This document shows, one piece after another, positions 34,777 to 44,096 of a stretch of 64,000 nucleotides of DNA. The notes beneath the pieces were generated by a model. That model had not been told where the DNA came from and searched no databases. It saw only the letters and a list, made by a program, of their open reading frames with translations. The position numbers and the translations under genes are program-made. The stretch covers positions 57,546 through 121,545 of the forward strand of contig NZ_AKJW01000011.1 in the NCBI RefSeq assembly GCF_000282135.1, given 5' to 3'. This DNA is from Herbaspirillum sp. CF444 (GTDB lineage: Bacteria > Pseudomonadota > Gammaproteobacteria > Burkholderiales > Burkholderiaceae_D). Each line of letters starts with the position of its first letter. Position 1 is the stretch's first letter.

Positions 34777-36027
34777 CTAGCCGCGCTTGAGGATGCTTTT
34801 CCCGGGCGCCGCATGCGACGGTGCAAATCCGGGCGCCGCATCAGGCTCGATGACTTGGGGAGGATGAGCCGAGAAGTTCACCGAAGGACGCCGGGCAGGC
34901 GCCGCCGTTGTAGAGGAAGCAACTTCGTGCGGCGCCGTTCCCACGTCCGGCAGGAAGGGGGGCGGGGTGCTGCCTGGCTTCGTATTGCGGCGGTCATGGT
35001 GAACGACGCCACCCAGCAGTTGCGCGGCATGCAGTTCTCTCATATAGCCATGCTCAAGGCCAACATGCTCGGGGTTGCGATCCGCACTGAGATCCCCCGG
35101 AAAGTGCGTCGCAAGCGCGGTCCGCGCAGCCAGTGTCTCGGCAGACTGCTGCATTATCTGGGTATCCTGTAGTGGATATTGCTGTCCCGTGTCTCCCGGG
35201 ACCGGTGTGCGGGCGCGCCATGCTGCTGCCTGCCTGTCGGCATGGCCCGCCACATCCCAGGAGGCGAGATAAGTGCGCGCAGCCTGATGCTCCATGTTCA
35301 TGGTGGCCTCATCGCCCTTCGGGATGACTGCTTCGGTATAGTTGGTGTTGTGCACAGTCTTCGGCGCGGCGGGACTGTCAATGAGACGGCCCATGGCGGA
35401 GTCTTCGCGCATCACGGCATGCGAGCCGGTGCCCCATGAATCCAGAACGACATCGTGCGGATGCACCGTCGAGGGCTGTGCCCCAGGGGCCGGCCTGAGC
35501 TCGGCAAAAGTGTGACGATCTTCAACCACGACCGCCGCCACGTCGTCCGCTGTCATGCCGCGTACCGCGTTGAATGCGCCCACCGCTGCATGGAAGTCGC
35601 AATTTCCGGCCCGCGTGGTTTCGGCGACCGCTGCCTTCGAAGCATAGGTCACCGGGTTGACGAAATCGAGCTGGCGATATGCTTCCTGGGTCCTTGGCAC
35701 GGCCTCAGGAAAGGACGGATTGTCCCCATCCACGTTGCCGCGTCCCATCGGCATTGCTGCGCGGGCGGTGGACATGACCTGCGTACCCAGAGCCAGGCGG
35801 CGATGCAAATCTGCGTTCATCATCATATCCTGTGCACCGCTGGGCTCCATCACGGCGCGCGTGACCAGAGCGGCGCTGTATTGATGCAGATCGGGGTCCG
35901 GTGCGGCTGCCGGAAGACTGAACTCCATGGCCCTGGGATGCAATTCCTGCGTTCCTCTCCTCCAGTTCGCAGGCGCTGCGCGCCGATCGTCTTGCGTCCC
36001 ATCTTCAAGTTCTCGTTTGCGTGACAT
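34777..36027 (-). CDS. Putative Cys-His-Asp protease or transglutaminase-like effector
   Basis: This 416-residue protein starts at ATG 36027 (MSRKRELEDG), nine bases after GGAGG. A candidate catalytic triad is visible: Cys143 in AGNCDFHA, His172 in EDRHTFAEL, and Asp196 in VLDSWGTG. The spacing and the D-x-W context are those of papain/transglutaminase-fold enzymes, including several bacterial effectors. The N-terminus is hydrophilic and the last ~80 residues are Pro/Ala-rich and disordered-looking. There is no Sec signal. It sits directly after the GNAT gene in the T6SS operon and heads a run of four effector-like genes. The substrate is unknown, and other folds using the same triad are possible. 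Confidence 0.65.
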   Translation of the reverse strand: MSRKRELEDGTQDDRRAAPANWRRGTQELHPRAMEFSLPAAAPDPDLHQYSAALVTRAVMEPSGAQDMMMNADLHRRLALGTQVMSTARAAMPMGRGNVDGDNPSFPEAVPRTQEAYRQLDFVNPVTYASKAAVAETTRAGNCDFHAAVGAFNAVRGMTADDVAAVVVEDRHTFAELRPAPGAQPSTVHPHDVVLDSWGTGSHAVMREDSAMGRLIDSPAAPKTVHNTNYTEAVIPKGDEATMNMEHQAARTYLASWDVAGHADRQAAAWRARTPVPGDTGQQYPLQDTQIMQQSAETLAARTALATHFPGDLSADRNPEHVGLEHGYMRELHAAQLLGGVVHHDRRNTKPGSTPPPFLPDVGTAPHEVASSTTAAPARRPSVNFSAHPPQVIEPDAAPGFAPSHAAPGKSILKRG

Positions 36028-36055
36028 GATGCTCAACCTCCGGTAGGTGGGTGCT

Positions 36056-38110
36056 TCATTGGTGATCAGCGGCCAGGGTCAGGGGACTGCCGATGGCGAG
36101 GCATAGAGCGCACAGGGCGGCGCGTTGTGCGCTGTCGTCGGCGGCCTGCCGGCCCAGGTAAAAAAACTGCAGTTCGTCATCCGGCGCCAGCGCACGCAAG
36201 GCCATCGCCTGGAAACCCAGGCGCGTCAGGGTATGAATGGAGCGCAGGTTGTCGCGATAGGCGGAGGTAAAGATTTCGTTCACGCCGCGTGCGCGCATCA
36301 TGTCGATCAATAGCGCCGCGGCTTGTCGACCCAGGCCGCAGCCCTGGAAATCGCTGCCGATCCAGAAATACAAATATCCCGTCGCGCCTTCGCAATGCAT
36401 GCTGGTCATGCCGACGAAGCCCAGGTCGCGGTGCATGACGGCAAAGCCGGCGCGCGCAGGAGGTCTTTGCTCACGCTCCATCCACTGGCGAACTTGAACG
36501 ATGGATTCAAGTGGTGGCAAACAGCTCATGATGCCGATCTGAGGGTCGCGATATTGATACAGCATTGCGGCTGCGTGTTCCCGGCCCAGCGGTTCGAGTG
36601 TCAGCGTGCCGGACCGCGCCCGTTGCGGCAGATACCAGGCGTGTTCGCGCCAGGCGGCCAGGCGTGCGGTCAGTTCTGCGCGCAGGGCTAGGCTTTGCGC
36701 ATGCAGCGGTTCGCACGCCAGCGCGCGACCTAGCAACACGTCAGCCTCGGCGACACCGCCGCTGAGCGACTCGCACAAGGCGAGCAAATAGAGTTCGGCC
36801 GTTTGCTCGCCGTACCATGCCAGGGACAAGCGCAGGCATTGCCTGGCCAGACCCGGCTCGCCCAGGTACAGCGCCAGCAGCGCCATCTGATAGCAGAAAC
36901 CGTCCTGGCTCGCAGACGGGAAATAATTGTTCCAGGTGCGCCGGAGTGCATCGCCCCAGTCGCGTCGTACGCCTTCATTGCAGGCCGGGGGCTTGTCCAG
37001 CAGAGACCCAATGCACTGCTTGAGCAGTTGCGGGTCATACCGCGACAAGCGCAACAAGGACAGGCAGGCGGCGGGGTCGTGCGCCATCCGGGCCAGTTGC
37101 GCGACATCGTCGGCCGCAGCCTGCGCCAGCAGGGTGGCGAGTGCGCCAAAGACCTGCGGCGGGACTGCCTGTGCGTCGTCGCGCCAGGCGGCGTACAGGA
37201 CCAAGCCATCGTCATCCAATTGCCGTTGCCATGTCGCCACGCCGTGCTGTTGCTGATGCACACGCAAGGCGTCGAAGTTGACCGGCGGCGCGGCGGCGCC
37301 GGGTGACCAGGTGGCCGGTGGATACAATGCACCCAGCCTGATCTGACGCACCTCGCTTACACCCCGGTCGGCGGCCAGCAGCAGCGACCGTCCATTGCCG
37401 AGGCGATCACAGGCATCCAGCCGCGCGCAGGCCAGCAGAGGTAGTTGCACGACGCTGCCGTTGCAGTGACGGCGATAATGCGCAAGCATGGCGGCAGGCG
37501 GTGGAGGCGTCTCGTCGTCGCAGGTTTGCCACTCGTAATCCAGGTGCGCCGTATCGATGGTTTCTCCGGCCAGTACCCCGGCCATGGGTTGGCCCTGGTG
37601 AATGCAGAACAGCTCGGAAGCAAGCGTCTGGAAATGCGCAAACGCGACGATCACAACGGGATGTTCGCTGCGCACCAGCGTCACGCCCCTGTTGCGTAAA
37701 CTGAGTGCATCGTGACGATCGTTCCAGCAGGCAAAGTCAACCAGGCCTTGCGCGCTCCACTGCCGGAAGTACGGATGTGCAGCGCATTGTTCTGCGGCGG
37801 CGGCGTTGTCGTGACACGCCAGGTAGCACCAGGGAATCTGCAGGCCTTGCTGCATCAGTCGCGCTTTGAGCGCATTGAGCAAAAGCCAGGCGGCGGCACC
37901 GTCACGCGGCTGCAGATCGAGCAGATAAAAGGGATGCTCCCGATCCTTGCCCTCGACCTGGTAGTGCCGCCAATAGTCGACGATGGCCTCGGCCCAGGCG
38001 TGCGCCAGATCCGGACTGGGCACGACTTGGTTGCCGGCGTCCCCGGAGAACAGCGGCAGGCTGCTCAGGCGGCGTCGGCGGGCAGGCGCGGAAGCGGGTT
38101 GCGCAGCCAT
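36056..38110 (-). CDS. Methyltransferase-like / TPR / GNAT fusion protein of the T6SS operon
   Basis: This 684-residue protein starts at ATG 38110, one base after the tssA stop. Three parts are visible. Residues ~30-230 resemble a degenerate MidA-type SAM-dependent methyltransferase (FYLLDLQPRDG in the place of the SAM-binding glycine-rich loop). A helical-repeat (TPR-like) section spans ~370-510. A GNAT N-acetyltransferase fold spans ~515-660, with GYLYFWIGSDFQGCGLGRQAA as its acetyl-CoA-binding strand and loop and a following RDNLRSIHTLTRLGF helix. The glycine motif of the first part is eroded, so methyl transfer is doubtful. The protein may modify T6SS components or effectors, which is inference from position. 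Confidence 0.75.
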   Translation of the reverse strand: MAAQPASAPARRRRLSSLPLFSGDAGNQVVPSPDLAHAWAEAIVDYWRHYQVEGKDREHPFYLLDLQPRDGAAAWLLLNALKARLMQQGLQIPWCYLACHDNAAAAEQCAAHPYFRQWSAQGLVDFACWNDRHDALSLRNRGVTLVRSEHPVVIVAFAHFQTLASELFCIHQGQPMAGVLAGETIDTAHLDYEWQTCDDETPPPPAAMLAHYRRHCNGSVVQLPLLACARLDACDRLGNGRSLLLAADRGVSEVRQIRLGALYPPATWSPGAAAPPVNFDALRVHQQQHGVATWQRQLDDDGLVLYAAWRDDAQAVPPQVFGALATLLAQAAADDVAQLARMAHDPAACLSLLRLSRYDPQLLKQCIGSLLDKPPACNEGVRRDWGDALRRTWNNYFPSASQDGFCYQMALLALYLGEPGLARQCLRLSLAWYGEQTAELYLLALCESLSGGVAEADVLLGRALACEPLHAQSLALRAELTARLAAWREHAWYLPQRARSGTLTLEPLGREHAAAMLYQYRDPQIGIMSCLPPLESIVQVRQWMEREQRPPARAGFAVMHRDLGFVGMTSMHCEGATGYLYFWIGSDFQGCGLGRQAAALLIDMMRARGVNEIFTSAYRDNLRSIHTLTRLGFQAMALRALAPDDELQFFYLGRQAADDSAQRAALCALCLAIGSPLTLAADHQ

Positions 38111-38111
38111 C

Positions 38112-39242
38112 TTACTGACCCCGGGACGCCGCCCCGGTTTCCAGGCCCAGCATCTCAAAGATATTCAGTTGCCCATTAAGCCTTAGAAACAATTCCTGAT
38201 ACAACTCCACCGTATTCAAGCGGCCCCATTCGGTTGCCCTGCGCACCAGATAGGGCACCGGGCTGTGCGGGTCCAGACGCATCAGGAATTCGGCGGCTTC
38301 GGCCAGTCGCGCGTAAGCATCGGCGCGGTCGTGGATGGCGCCATCGTTGAGGCCCGCCGACGCCGTCTCGTCCGTGGGCGGCTGCACCGACGCCGCCAGC
38401 GTTGGGTCGGGGAGCTGCGGCGCGTCTTCCCGCAGACGCACTCCGCGCCGGTGCAATTCACCTTCCACCAGTGCATTCATTTGCTGCAGCAATTGCACCA
38501 TGCCGCCCATACCCGGCGCATGTTCGCCAAACAAGGGGTCAAGTGCGACGCTGAGTTCGGCAATGGCCTGCAGGCCGGCTTGCAACTGGGTGTGCAAGGC
38601 GAGGAAACCCTCGGTGGGGGCGGCCGTTGTCGCGCTTTGCAACTCCGTGAGGCTGACGCCTTCGACCTCGCTATTGACCTTGCCGTTGGCGACCTTGATC
38701 TGCTCGTTCAATTGCGCCTGTTCCCAGTCGGCCCAGCTGTAGCTGTGTCCCTGTCCGATGCCGATCAACGGTGCCAGTCGCAGCGCCGGCAAATTCTTTT
38801 CGGCGATCGAGTTGATGATGTTGGCGCGGTGTTCGACGTCGCCATCCTGCACCTGCGGATGCAGCTGTTCCCAATGCTGCAGGCACAGCGCGCGCGTCAA
38901 CACCAGCGTCGCCGCCACGCCGGCAATGCCGTGCCGGCGGATCTGTGCTTCCAGCAGCCAGGCCAGCAATTGCATGTCCTTGCTCTCGTGCTGCAGGGCG
39001 TGCACGATCAGGCGGCTGGCCTCGGCCCAGTCGGCGCGTTTGAGGTCGCGTTGCCAGGTCCCCAGCGGCAGGCTCAGGTCATCTTGCCGGCGCGCCTCCT
39101 GCAACGCCGCATGGCAAGTGCTGTAGCGCGCCGGACTGCCGCAAGGCGCGGCGTCGTTGATGGGAGCGAGCAGTGCTTCGAAACCCGTGCCCAGGGTGTC
39201 CTGGAAATGCCGTTCGGCGGCGTCCTGCAAGGAACTCGTCAT
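38112..39242 (-). CDS. tssA: T6SS cap/baseplate protein TssA
   Basis: This 376-residue protein has an ImpA-type N-terminal domain, with PINDAAPCGSPARYS near the start followed by the W-x4-a-x-LI-x-HALQ-x-SKDMQ helix. The C-terminal part ends in RATEWGRLNTVELYQEL, which is typical of TssA. TssA coordinates tube and sheath assembly at the baseplate and distal end. ATG 39242 has AGGAG five bases upstream and is preferred over ATG 39260, which overlaps the tssM stop. Confidence 0.93.
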   Translation of the reverse strand: MTSSLQDAAERHFQDTLGTGFEALLAPINDAAPCGSPARYSTCHAALQEARRQDDLSLPLGTWQRDLKRADWAEASRLIVHALQHESKDMQLLAWLLEAQIRRHGIAGVAATLVLTRALCLQHWEQLHPQVQDGDVEHRANIINSIAEKNLPALRLAPLIGIGQGHSYSWADWEQAQLNEQIKVANGKVNSEVEGVSLTELQSATTAAPTEGFLALHTQLQAGLQAIAELSVALDPLFGEHAPGMGGMVQLLQQMNALVEGELHRRGVRLREDAPQLPDPTLAASVQPPTDETASAGLNDGAIHDRADAYARLAEAAEFLMRLDPHSPVPYLVRRATEWGRLNTVELYQELFLRLNGQLNIFEMLGLETGAASRGQ

Positions 39243-39256
39243 GGTTACTCCTGTCG

Positions 39257-42200
39257 TCATGGCGCTTTCGGCGGGAACGCCGTCGGCAGTTTGAGGGCGG
39301 TTTTGGCGCCGGGATTGGTCAGCTTGATGCTAAGGAACAGGTGTGCCGTGTCGGTGAGCGCCTTGCCCGGCGTGGTGACGTTGAGCACATCAACGTCGAA
39401 CTCCAGCAGCAATCGCGTCGGATCGCGCGGGTCGGTGCGGCCGGCCGATTTGGGCAGGTGGCGTTCCAGCATGCGCAGCAAGGCCCAGTTGCCGCTGGCG
39501 GCGAACGAGGCGGTGCTGCCTTCGACCTGCAGATCCGACTTGCCAACCGATACGGCGGGACGCCACACCGACAAGCCCGCCCAGGACAGGTCAAGCACCA
39601 GCGGCTGGCCATATTGCCAATCCATGCTGTTGCCGCCGTTGGGGAAGGAGATCTCCTTGGCTCCGGACAGCAAGGCCATGCGGCTGAGCTGGTCGGCGCC
39701 GGTCGAGGAGGCCGACAGTGCACGGAAATTCACGTTCAGGTTCAGCAGGGCGTCGGCCTCGCCGTCCGGTGCGGTGGGGTCGGCCGGCGTGATATTGCCG
39801 CGAATGAATTTGCTGACGTCGTCGAGCTGAGCCAGGAAGCGGCGCACGTCGGTCCAATACGGATCATCCAGGCCACTGACCATTTTCGTCAGCGCTGTGC
39901 GCTTGCTTTCATAGTCGATGAAGAAGGCCTTCACCGTGGCCAGGTTGGCGTCTTCGGCGTCCAGCGGGCCGAAGGGATAACGTCCCCGCAACTCGCGGTT
40001 GAAGCGCGTAGCCACGGCCTGGTAGGCGCTTTGGGCCTGGGCATAGCGTTCTCCCTTGCAGCGCATCTGCACGCTCTTTTCCAACTGCTGGCGATGGCTG
40101 GAGAACAGATCGTTGCCCAGTGCCGGCGATTGGTAGGCCGCCAACTGCTTGGCGCAGGTGCCGTTTTGCAGATCCGGAAATTCCTTGAGGAACAGATTGT
40201 CGAGCAAGCTCGGCTGGGCGGTCGGGTCCTTGCCTTGTGCGTACTTTTTGAGTTCGTTGGCGGTGTTGTTCCAATATGGCGCGTTGGCGGTGTTTTCGCT
40301 GCTGCCGGTCGACGCAGGATCGGCTTGATTGAGGTAGTCGAGTACCGGCGCGGCATAATCCGACAAGACCTGCACCCGGCTGACCTGACGCGCCAGCATG
40401 TCCTTGATCACCGGCGTGCTGCCCAAGTCAAAGAAATTGGCGTCGGGATTGCTCGATGCCGGCAGGAAGGCCGGTTGATACAACTGGCTCTGATCCGCCA
40501 GGAGGGCGATGTTGGCCAATTGCGCGTCGGCGTACTGGCGCACGCATTGTCCCAGTCGGGTAGCGCTGCCGTTCATGCCCAGCGTGCGGAATTGCTTTTG
40601 CACGGCCAGCAGCGTCGGCGCGATCTTGCCGAAATTGCTGCTGTCCTTGCTCTGGCGCGTTTCGCTGCTGACCGTGCCGGCCGGATCGATATAGTCGTCT
40701 ACTGCGTTTTGCGCCAATTGCAGGCTGTTGTTCATCGCCAGTTCGAGCTGGTAGCGCGCCAGCTGGCGATACAGCGCATCAGGACGCCCGTTCTTGAGCT
40801 GCGGTTGCGCCAGGAACTTGGTGTATCCCTGCGCATACTGGTTGGCCTGGTTGAGCAGGTTCGGACTCCAGTTCGCCACCTTGCCGCGACACGCGAAGCC
40901 TTGCAGCGGATCGACGTGCATGTAGTCGAGATTGGTCAGGGCATTGAGCCCCAGCAGCTCGTCCTGCAGCGCCGGATTGAAGGTGATTTTCTGGTCCACG
41001 GTGATGAACAGCGCGCCATAGCCGGGCAGGGTCATGCGGCTCAGCGACTGCATCGCCTTGGGGTACTGGCTGGCGGCATCGAATTTGGCAGCAACGCGCG
41101 CCGGCAGGTTGGCTGGATAGCCGGCCTCGTCGACCAGTGCCTGTAAGCTGGGCGCCAGTTGGTCCTGTGCCGCCTGCAAGGGATTATTGGAGACGCTCGA
41201 TCCCAGCCAGCTGGTGCGCACCCAGGTGAGCCACGCGGTGAACTGTTGCACATGCAGGAGCAAAGGCTGCTGTCTTTGCTCCAGTTGCCGCAATAGCTCT
41301 GCGCCCGACAGCAGGTTGTTGTTCATCAGCCGTTGCACGCGGTCGGCCATGTCGACGATATGCGTACTGACGTCTTGAGAAAGTTGCGGCGGTGTGTTGA
41401 GCGGAGCGCTGAAGTCGCGGTTGTTGAGTTTCTCCAGCACTGCGGGCAGCAGGCCGGGCTGGCTGCGCAGGCTGACCGGCAGCGGCGTACCATAGGCGTA
41501 CTCGATCAGACTGATGAATTCGGGCAGCTGCACGCGATCCTTGGCATAAGGCGAGCGCCCCAGCAACCGCTGGAAGCGGCTGTTGTTCTGTTCGTAGGAC
41601 TGCGCCTGACGCACAAAATCCTGCAACTGCGCCAGCGCCTGCTTGTAGTCCACCCCGGTATCTGTAGCGCTGTTGGCGCGATTGCCCAGCGCTAGTGCGC
41701 GTTGTCCCATATTGCAGGCAAGGCCGGGCAGGATCACGTTCTTGAAGGCCTTGTCGGAGACCCGTTGCGCGCTCTCGTCGCGCAGACGCGTATCGAACAG
41801 TGACAGCGGTAGCAGCCAGCTGTACGCAGCGGTGTCGATATGCGCGACCTGTCCGATAAGTTGATACACCGGTTCTTGCGGGATGCAATTGCCGGCGCCG
41901 GCCGCAGGAGTTTGCAACTGCTGCATCAATTTCAGCGATGACACCACGTTCTTGATCTGTGCGTCGAGCTGCCAGGTGCGTATGCCGCCCGCCACAATCA
42001 ATGCGGTAAACAGAAAAATGCCAAGCCATTGCAGCCGGCGGATCAGCAAGTTGCGCGACCACACGCCGGCGCGTGTGGGACGTGCCAAGTGCGTCTCGGG
42101 CAAGATCTTGGTGAGCATCAGGTCGCGTACGAAAGAAACATCTTCGCGCACCTCGGCTACGATACTGGCCTCGCTGCCGGTGGCGGCGACGACGCCGGTG

Positions 42201-43261
42201 AAATAGACACCGCGCAGGAAGAACGTGGTTTGCCAGGCTGATGCTTGGAACACAATGGACAACCATTGCTGGAACGGTGCCTGTAATTGCGCGAAATGAC
42301 GTGGATACAGGAACAGCAAGTCGGCATCATCAGGCGCGATGCGTTCACAATGCGCTGCCGCCTCCACCTGCAAGGCGCGCAACTGGCGTCCGACGTCGTC
42401 GAAGATCGCCTCGCTCCAGTGGGAGGGCGGACTGTCCGTGGTTTGCGTCGCTGCCGACCAGCCCACCATTTCACTACGGCGCCCGCCATCCTGCGAACGC
42501 CAGAACGCCGCATAACCATCGATGCTGTCGCAGGCGCTGACCACGACATACACAGGCAGCGCGAATTCGAAGCGCTCCTCTATCGTGCGCAATTGTTGGC
42601 GGGCGTTTTGCGCGGCGGCCTGGCAAGCAGCGGCGTCGCCACGCGACAGGGTTGCCGCCGACACCACCAGCACGATGCCGTCGAGCGCGCGTTCGGGGCG
42701 CAGGGCGTCGAGCTGGTCGAGCAGCTTTTTCCAGCGCCGGGACACATTCTCATCTTGATCGGGCACGCCCAGCGCGACATTGGCGGCGACATAGGGCAAT
42801 GCGCCCTCGGGGTCAAGCACCAGGCCGTCGGCAATGGCGTGCCAGGTGGCGCCGCTCACGTTCAATTTTTGCTGCAGCCGGCTCAGCGGTTGCCAGTGTT
42901 CCGGGCCGATCGAGGCCAACAGGCTGCTCTTGCCGGCGCGTTGCCCACCCAGCATCAGGAACCATGGCGTGGCGTAGCGCCATTCGCGTTTGGTGCGTAA
43001 GTAGTCGATGCTCAGCGACAAGCGCGCAAACCAGCCGGGCCGGGGAGTTGGCGGCTCCGGATCGCAGCCGCACAAGGCAGGCGCCTTGGGGGCCGTCAGC
43101 AAGGGCTTGAGTTTGCCCCAGATCGCCTTGGCGCCCCACAGCAGCAGGACTGCCGCGACCAGCGCCGCGACGCCCAGCAGCACGTACTCCAGCGTGCCGG
43201 CGTCGATCGACAGTCCGGTGCGCGCTTTCAGTTGTGCCAGCAATTGCGGCGAGACGTTCAC
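39257..43261 (-). CDS. tssM: T6SS inner-membrane protein TssM (IcmF-like)
   Basis: This protein has 1,334 residues. The start is taken as GTG 43261 because AGGAG lies seven bases upstream; a longer frame overlapping tssL lacks a site. The features are an N-terminal membrane helix (~25-45), a Walker A motif (GGQRAGKSS) in the cytoplasmic NTPase-like domain, a second membrane helix near ~415-435 (WLGIFLFTALIVAGG), and a long periplasmic part ending in the C-terminal beta domain that contacts TssJ. Length and layout are normal for TssM. With TssL and TssJ it forms the envelope-spanning membrane complex. Confidence 0.96.
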   Translation of the reverse strand: MNVSPQLLAQLKARTGLSIDAGTLEYVLLGVAALVAAVLLLWGAKAIWGKLKPLLTAPKAPALCGCDPEPPTPRPGWFARLSLSIDYLRTKREWRYATPWFLMLGGQRAGKSSLLASIGPEHWQPLSRLQQKLNVSGATWHAIADGLVLDPEGALPYVAANVALGVPDQDENVSRRWKKLLDQLDALRPERALDGIVLVVSAATLSRGDAAACQAAAQNARQQLRTIEERFEFALPVYVVVSACDSIDGYAAFWRSQDGGRRSEMVGWSAATQTTDSPPSHWSEAIFDDVGRQLRALQVEAAAHCERIAPDDADLLFLYPRHFAQLQAPFQQWLSIVFQASAWQTTFFLRGVYFTGVVAATGSEASIVAEVREDVSFVRDLMLTKILPETHLARPTRAGVWSRNLLIRRLQWLGIFLFTALIVAGGIRTWQLDAQIKNVVSSLKLMQQLQTPAAGAGNCIPQEPVYQLIGQVAHIDTAAYSWLLPLSLFDTRLRDESAQRVSDKAFKNVILPGLACNMGQRALALGNRANSATDTGVDYKQALAQLQDFVRQAQSYEQNNSRFQRLLGRSPYAKDRVQLPEFISLIEYAYGTPLPVSLRSQPGLLPAVLEKLNNRDFSAPLNTPPQLSQDVSTHIVDMADRVQRLMNNNLLSGAELLRQLEQRQQPLLLHVQQFTAWLTWVRTSWLGSSVSNNPLQAAQDQLAPSLQALVDEAGYPANLPARVAAKFDAASQYPKAMQSLSRMTLPGYGALFITVDQKITFNPALQDELLGLNALTNLDYMHVDPLQGFACRGKVANWSPNLLNQANQYAQGYTKFLAQPQLKNGRPDALYRQLARYQLELAMNNSLQLAQNAVDDYIDPAGTVSSETRQSKDSSNFGKIAPTLLAVQKQFRTLGMNGSATRLGQCVRQYADAQLANIALLADQSQLYQPAFLPASSNPDANFFDLGSTPVIKDMLARQVSRVQVLSDYAAPVLDYLNQADPASTGSSENTANAPYWNNTANELKKYAQGKDPTAQPSLLDNLFLKEFPDLQNGTCAKQLAAYQSPALGNDLFSSHRQQLEKSVQMRCKGERYAQAQSAYQAVATRFNRELRGRYPFGPLDAEDANLATVKAFFIDYESKRTALTKMVSGLDDPYWTDVRRFLAQLDDVSKFIRGNITPADPTAPDGEADALLNLNVNFRALSASSTGADQLSRMALLSGAKEISFPNGGNSMDWQYGQPLVLDLSWAGLSVWRPAVSVGKSDLQVEGSTASFAASGNWALLRMLERHLPKSAGRTDPRDPTRLLLEFDVDVLNVTTPGKALTDTAHLFLSIKLTNPGAKTALKLPTAFPPKAP

Positions 43262-43295
43262 GAATAGGCTCCTGTTACAGATCAACGGCGGGCGC

Positions 43296-44096
43296 TCAGG
43301 CGCCCATATAACGTTCAAAGGGATACATCAACACCAGCCATACCACCGCCGACACCAGCACATAGCCGAGCAGGCCGTACAAGCCCAGGTTGCGCCACGG
43401 GGACACCGGCGCCAGCCGCTCGTCGCGCATACCTTGCAGCGGATAGTCGTAGGCTTCGGCGAACGCATGCACAGCGGCATCGCCGGTGGCGGAGGCGGTG
43501 ACGAACTGATACAGGCGCTGACGCATCGCGGCCAGTTCGGTCTGCCCCTGGCGTGCGCGCAGGCTGCCTTTGAAACCAAGCTCCATGGCCAGCAGGAATA
43601 CCGCCGCCAGGTCGATATGCAGGCGCGAGCGGATGTTGTCGTGCAACAGTTGCTGCGCCATCGCAAAGAAGCGCGAGCCGGCATTGCTGGAGTCGAACAT
43701 GCTCTGTTCCAGCAACACTGCCAGCCAGGCGTCACGGGCCGGCCATGGCAACTCGAAAATCAGGATTTCATCGGCCAGTGCCGCCATCACGTACAGTGCT
43801 TTGCGTTGCAGTTGTCCGGCTTCGGAGGCGCTGTCGGCAAGGCACAGGCGTTCTTGCCGGCGCAGCAATTCAAGCAGGCGTGCCGACACGCGTCGCGCCA
43901 GTTCGTCGGCCGACGAACTGGCTGCTCCTTCAAGTCCCAGGTAGGCCGGCAGGCGAGCTTCGTTCTGGGCGCGTTTGATGCTTGCGACTTCCTCGTAGAA
44001 ATCGGCAAACTGCGCTACCAGCCTAAATTCTGGCTCGGCTTGCCGATCCACACGCGGCTCTATGGCGTGCTGTGCACGCAGCTCGGGTTCACGCAT
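43296..44096 (-). CDS. tssL: T6SS inner-membrane protein TssL (DotU/IcmH-like)
   Basis: This 266-residue protein starts at ATG 44096 (MREPEL), overlapping the tssK stop by eight bases. The cytoplasmic helical domain carries the FADFYEEVASIKRAQ region and the L-Y-VMAALADEILIFE helix typical of the family. A single C-terminal membrane helix (YGLLGYVLVSAVVWLVLMYPF) anchors the protein. There is no OmpA-like peptidoglycan-binding extension, so anchoring to the wall would need another protein. Confidence 0.95.
   Translation of the reverse strand: MREPELRAQHAIEPRVDRQAEPEFRLVAQFADFYEEVASIKRAQNEARLPAYLGLEGAASSSADELARRVSARLLELLRRQERLCLADSASEAGQLQRKALYVMAALADEILIFELPWPARDAWLAVLLEQSMFDSSNAGSRFFAMAQQLLHDNIRSRLHIDLAAVFLLAMELGFKGSLRARQGQTELAAMRQRLYQFVTASATGDAAVHAFAEAYDYPLQGMRDERLAPVSPWRNLGLYGLLGYVLVSAVVWLVLMYPFERYMGA

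Noticed and set aside
43262..43318. Longer TssM start overlapping tssL
   Set aside because: There is no ribosome binding site, and the extra residues do not resemble a TssM N-terminus. GTG 43261 follows AGGAG.
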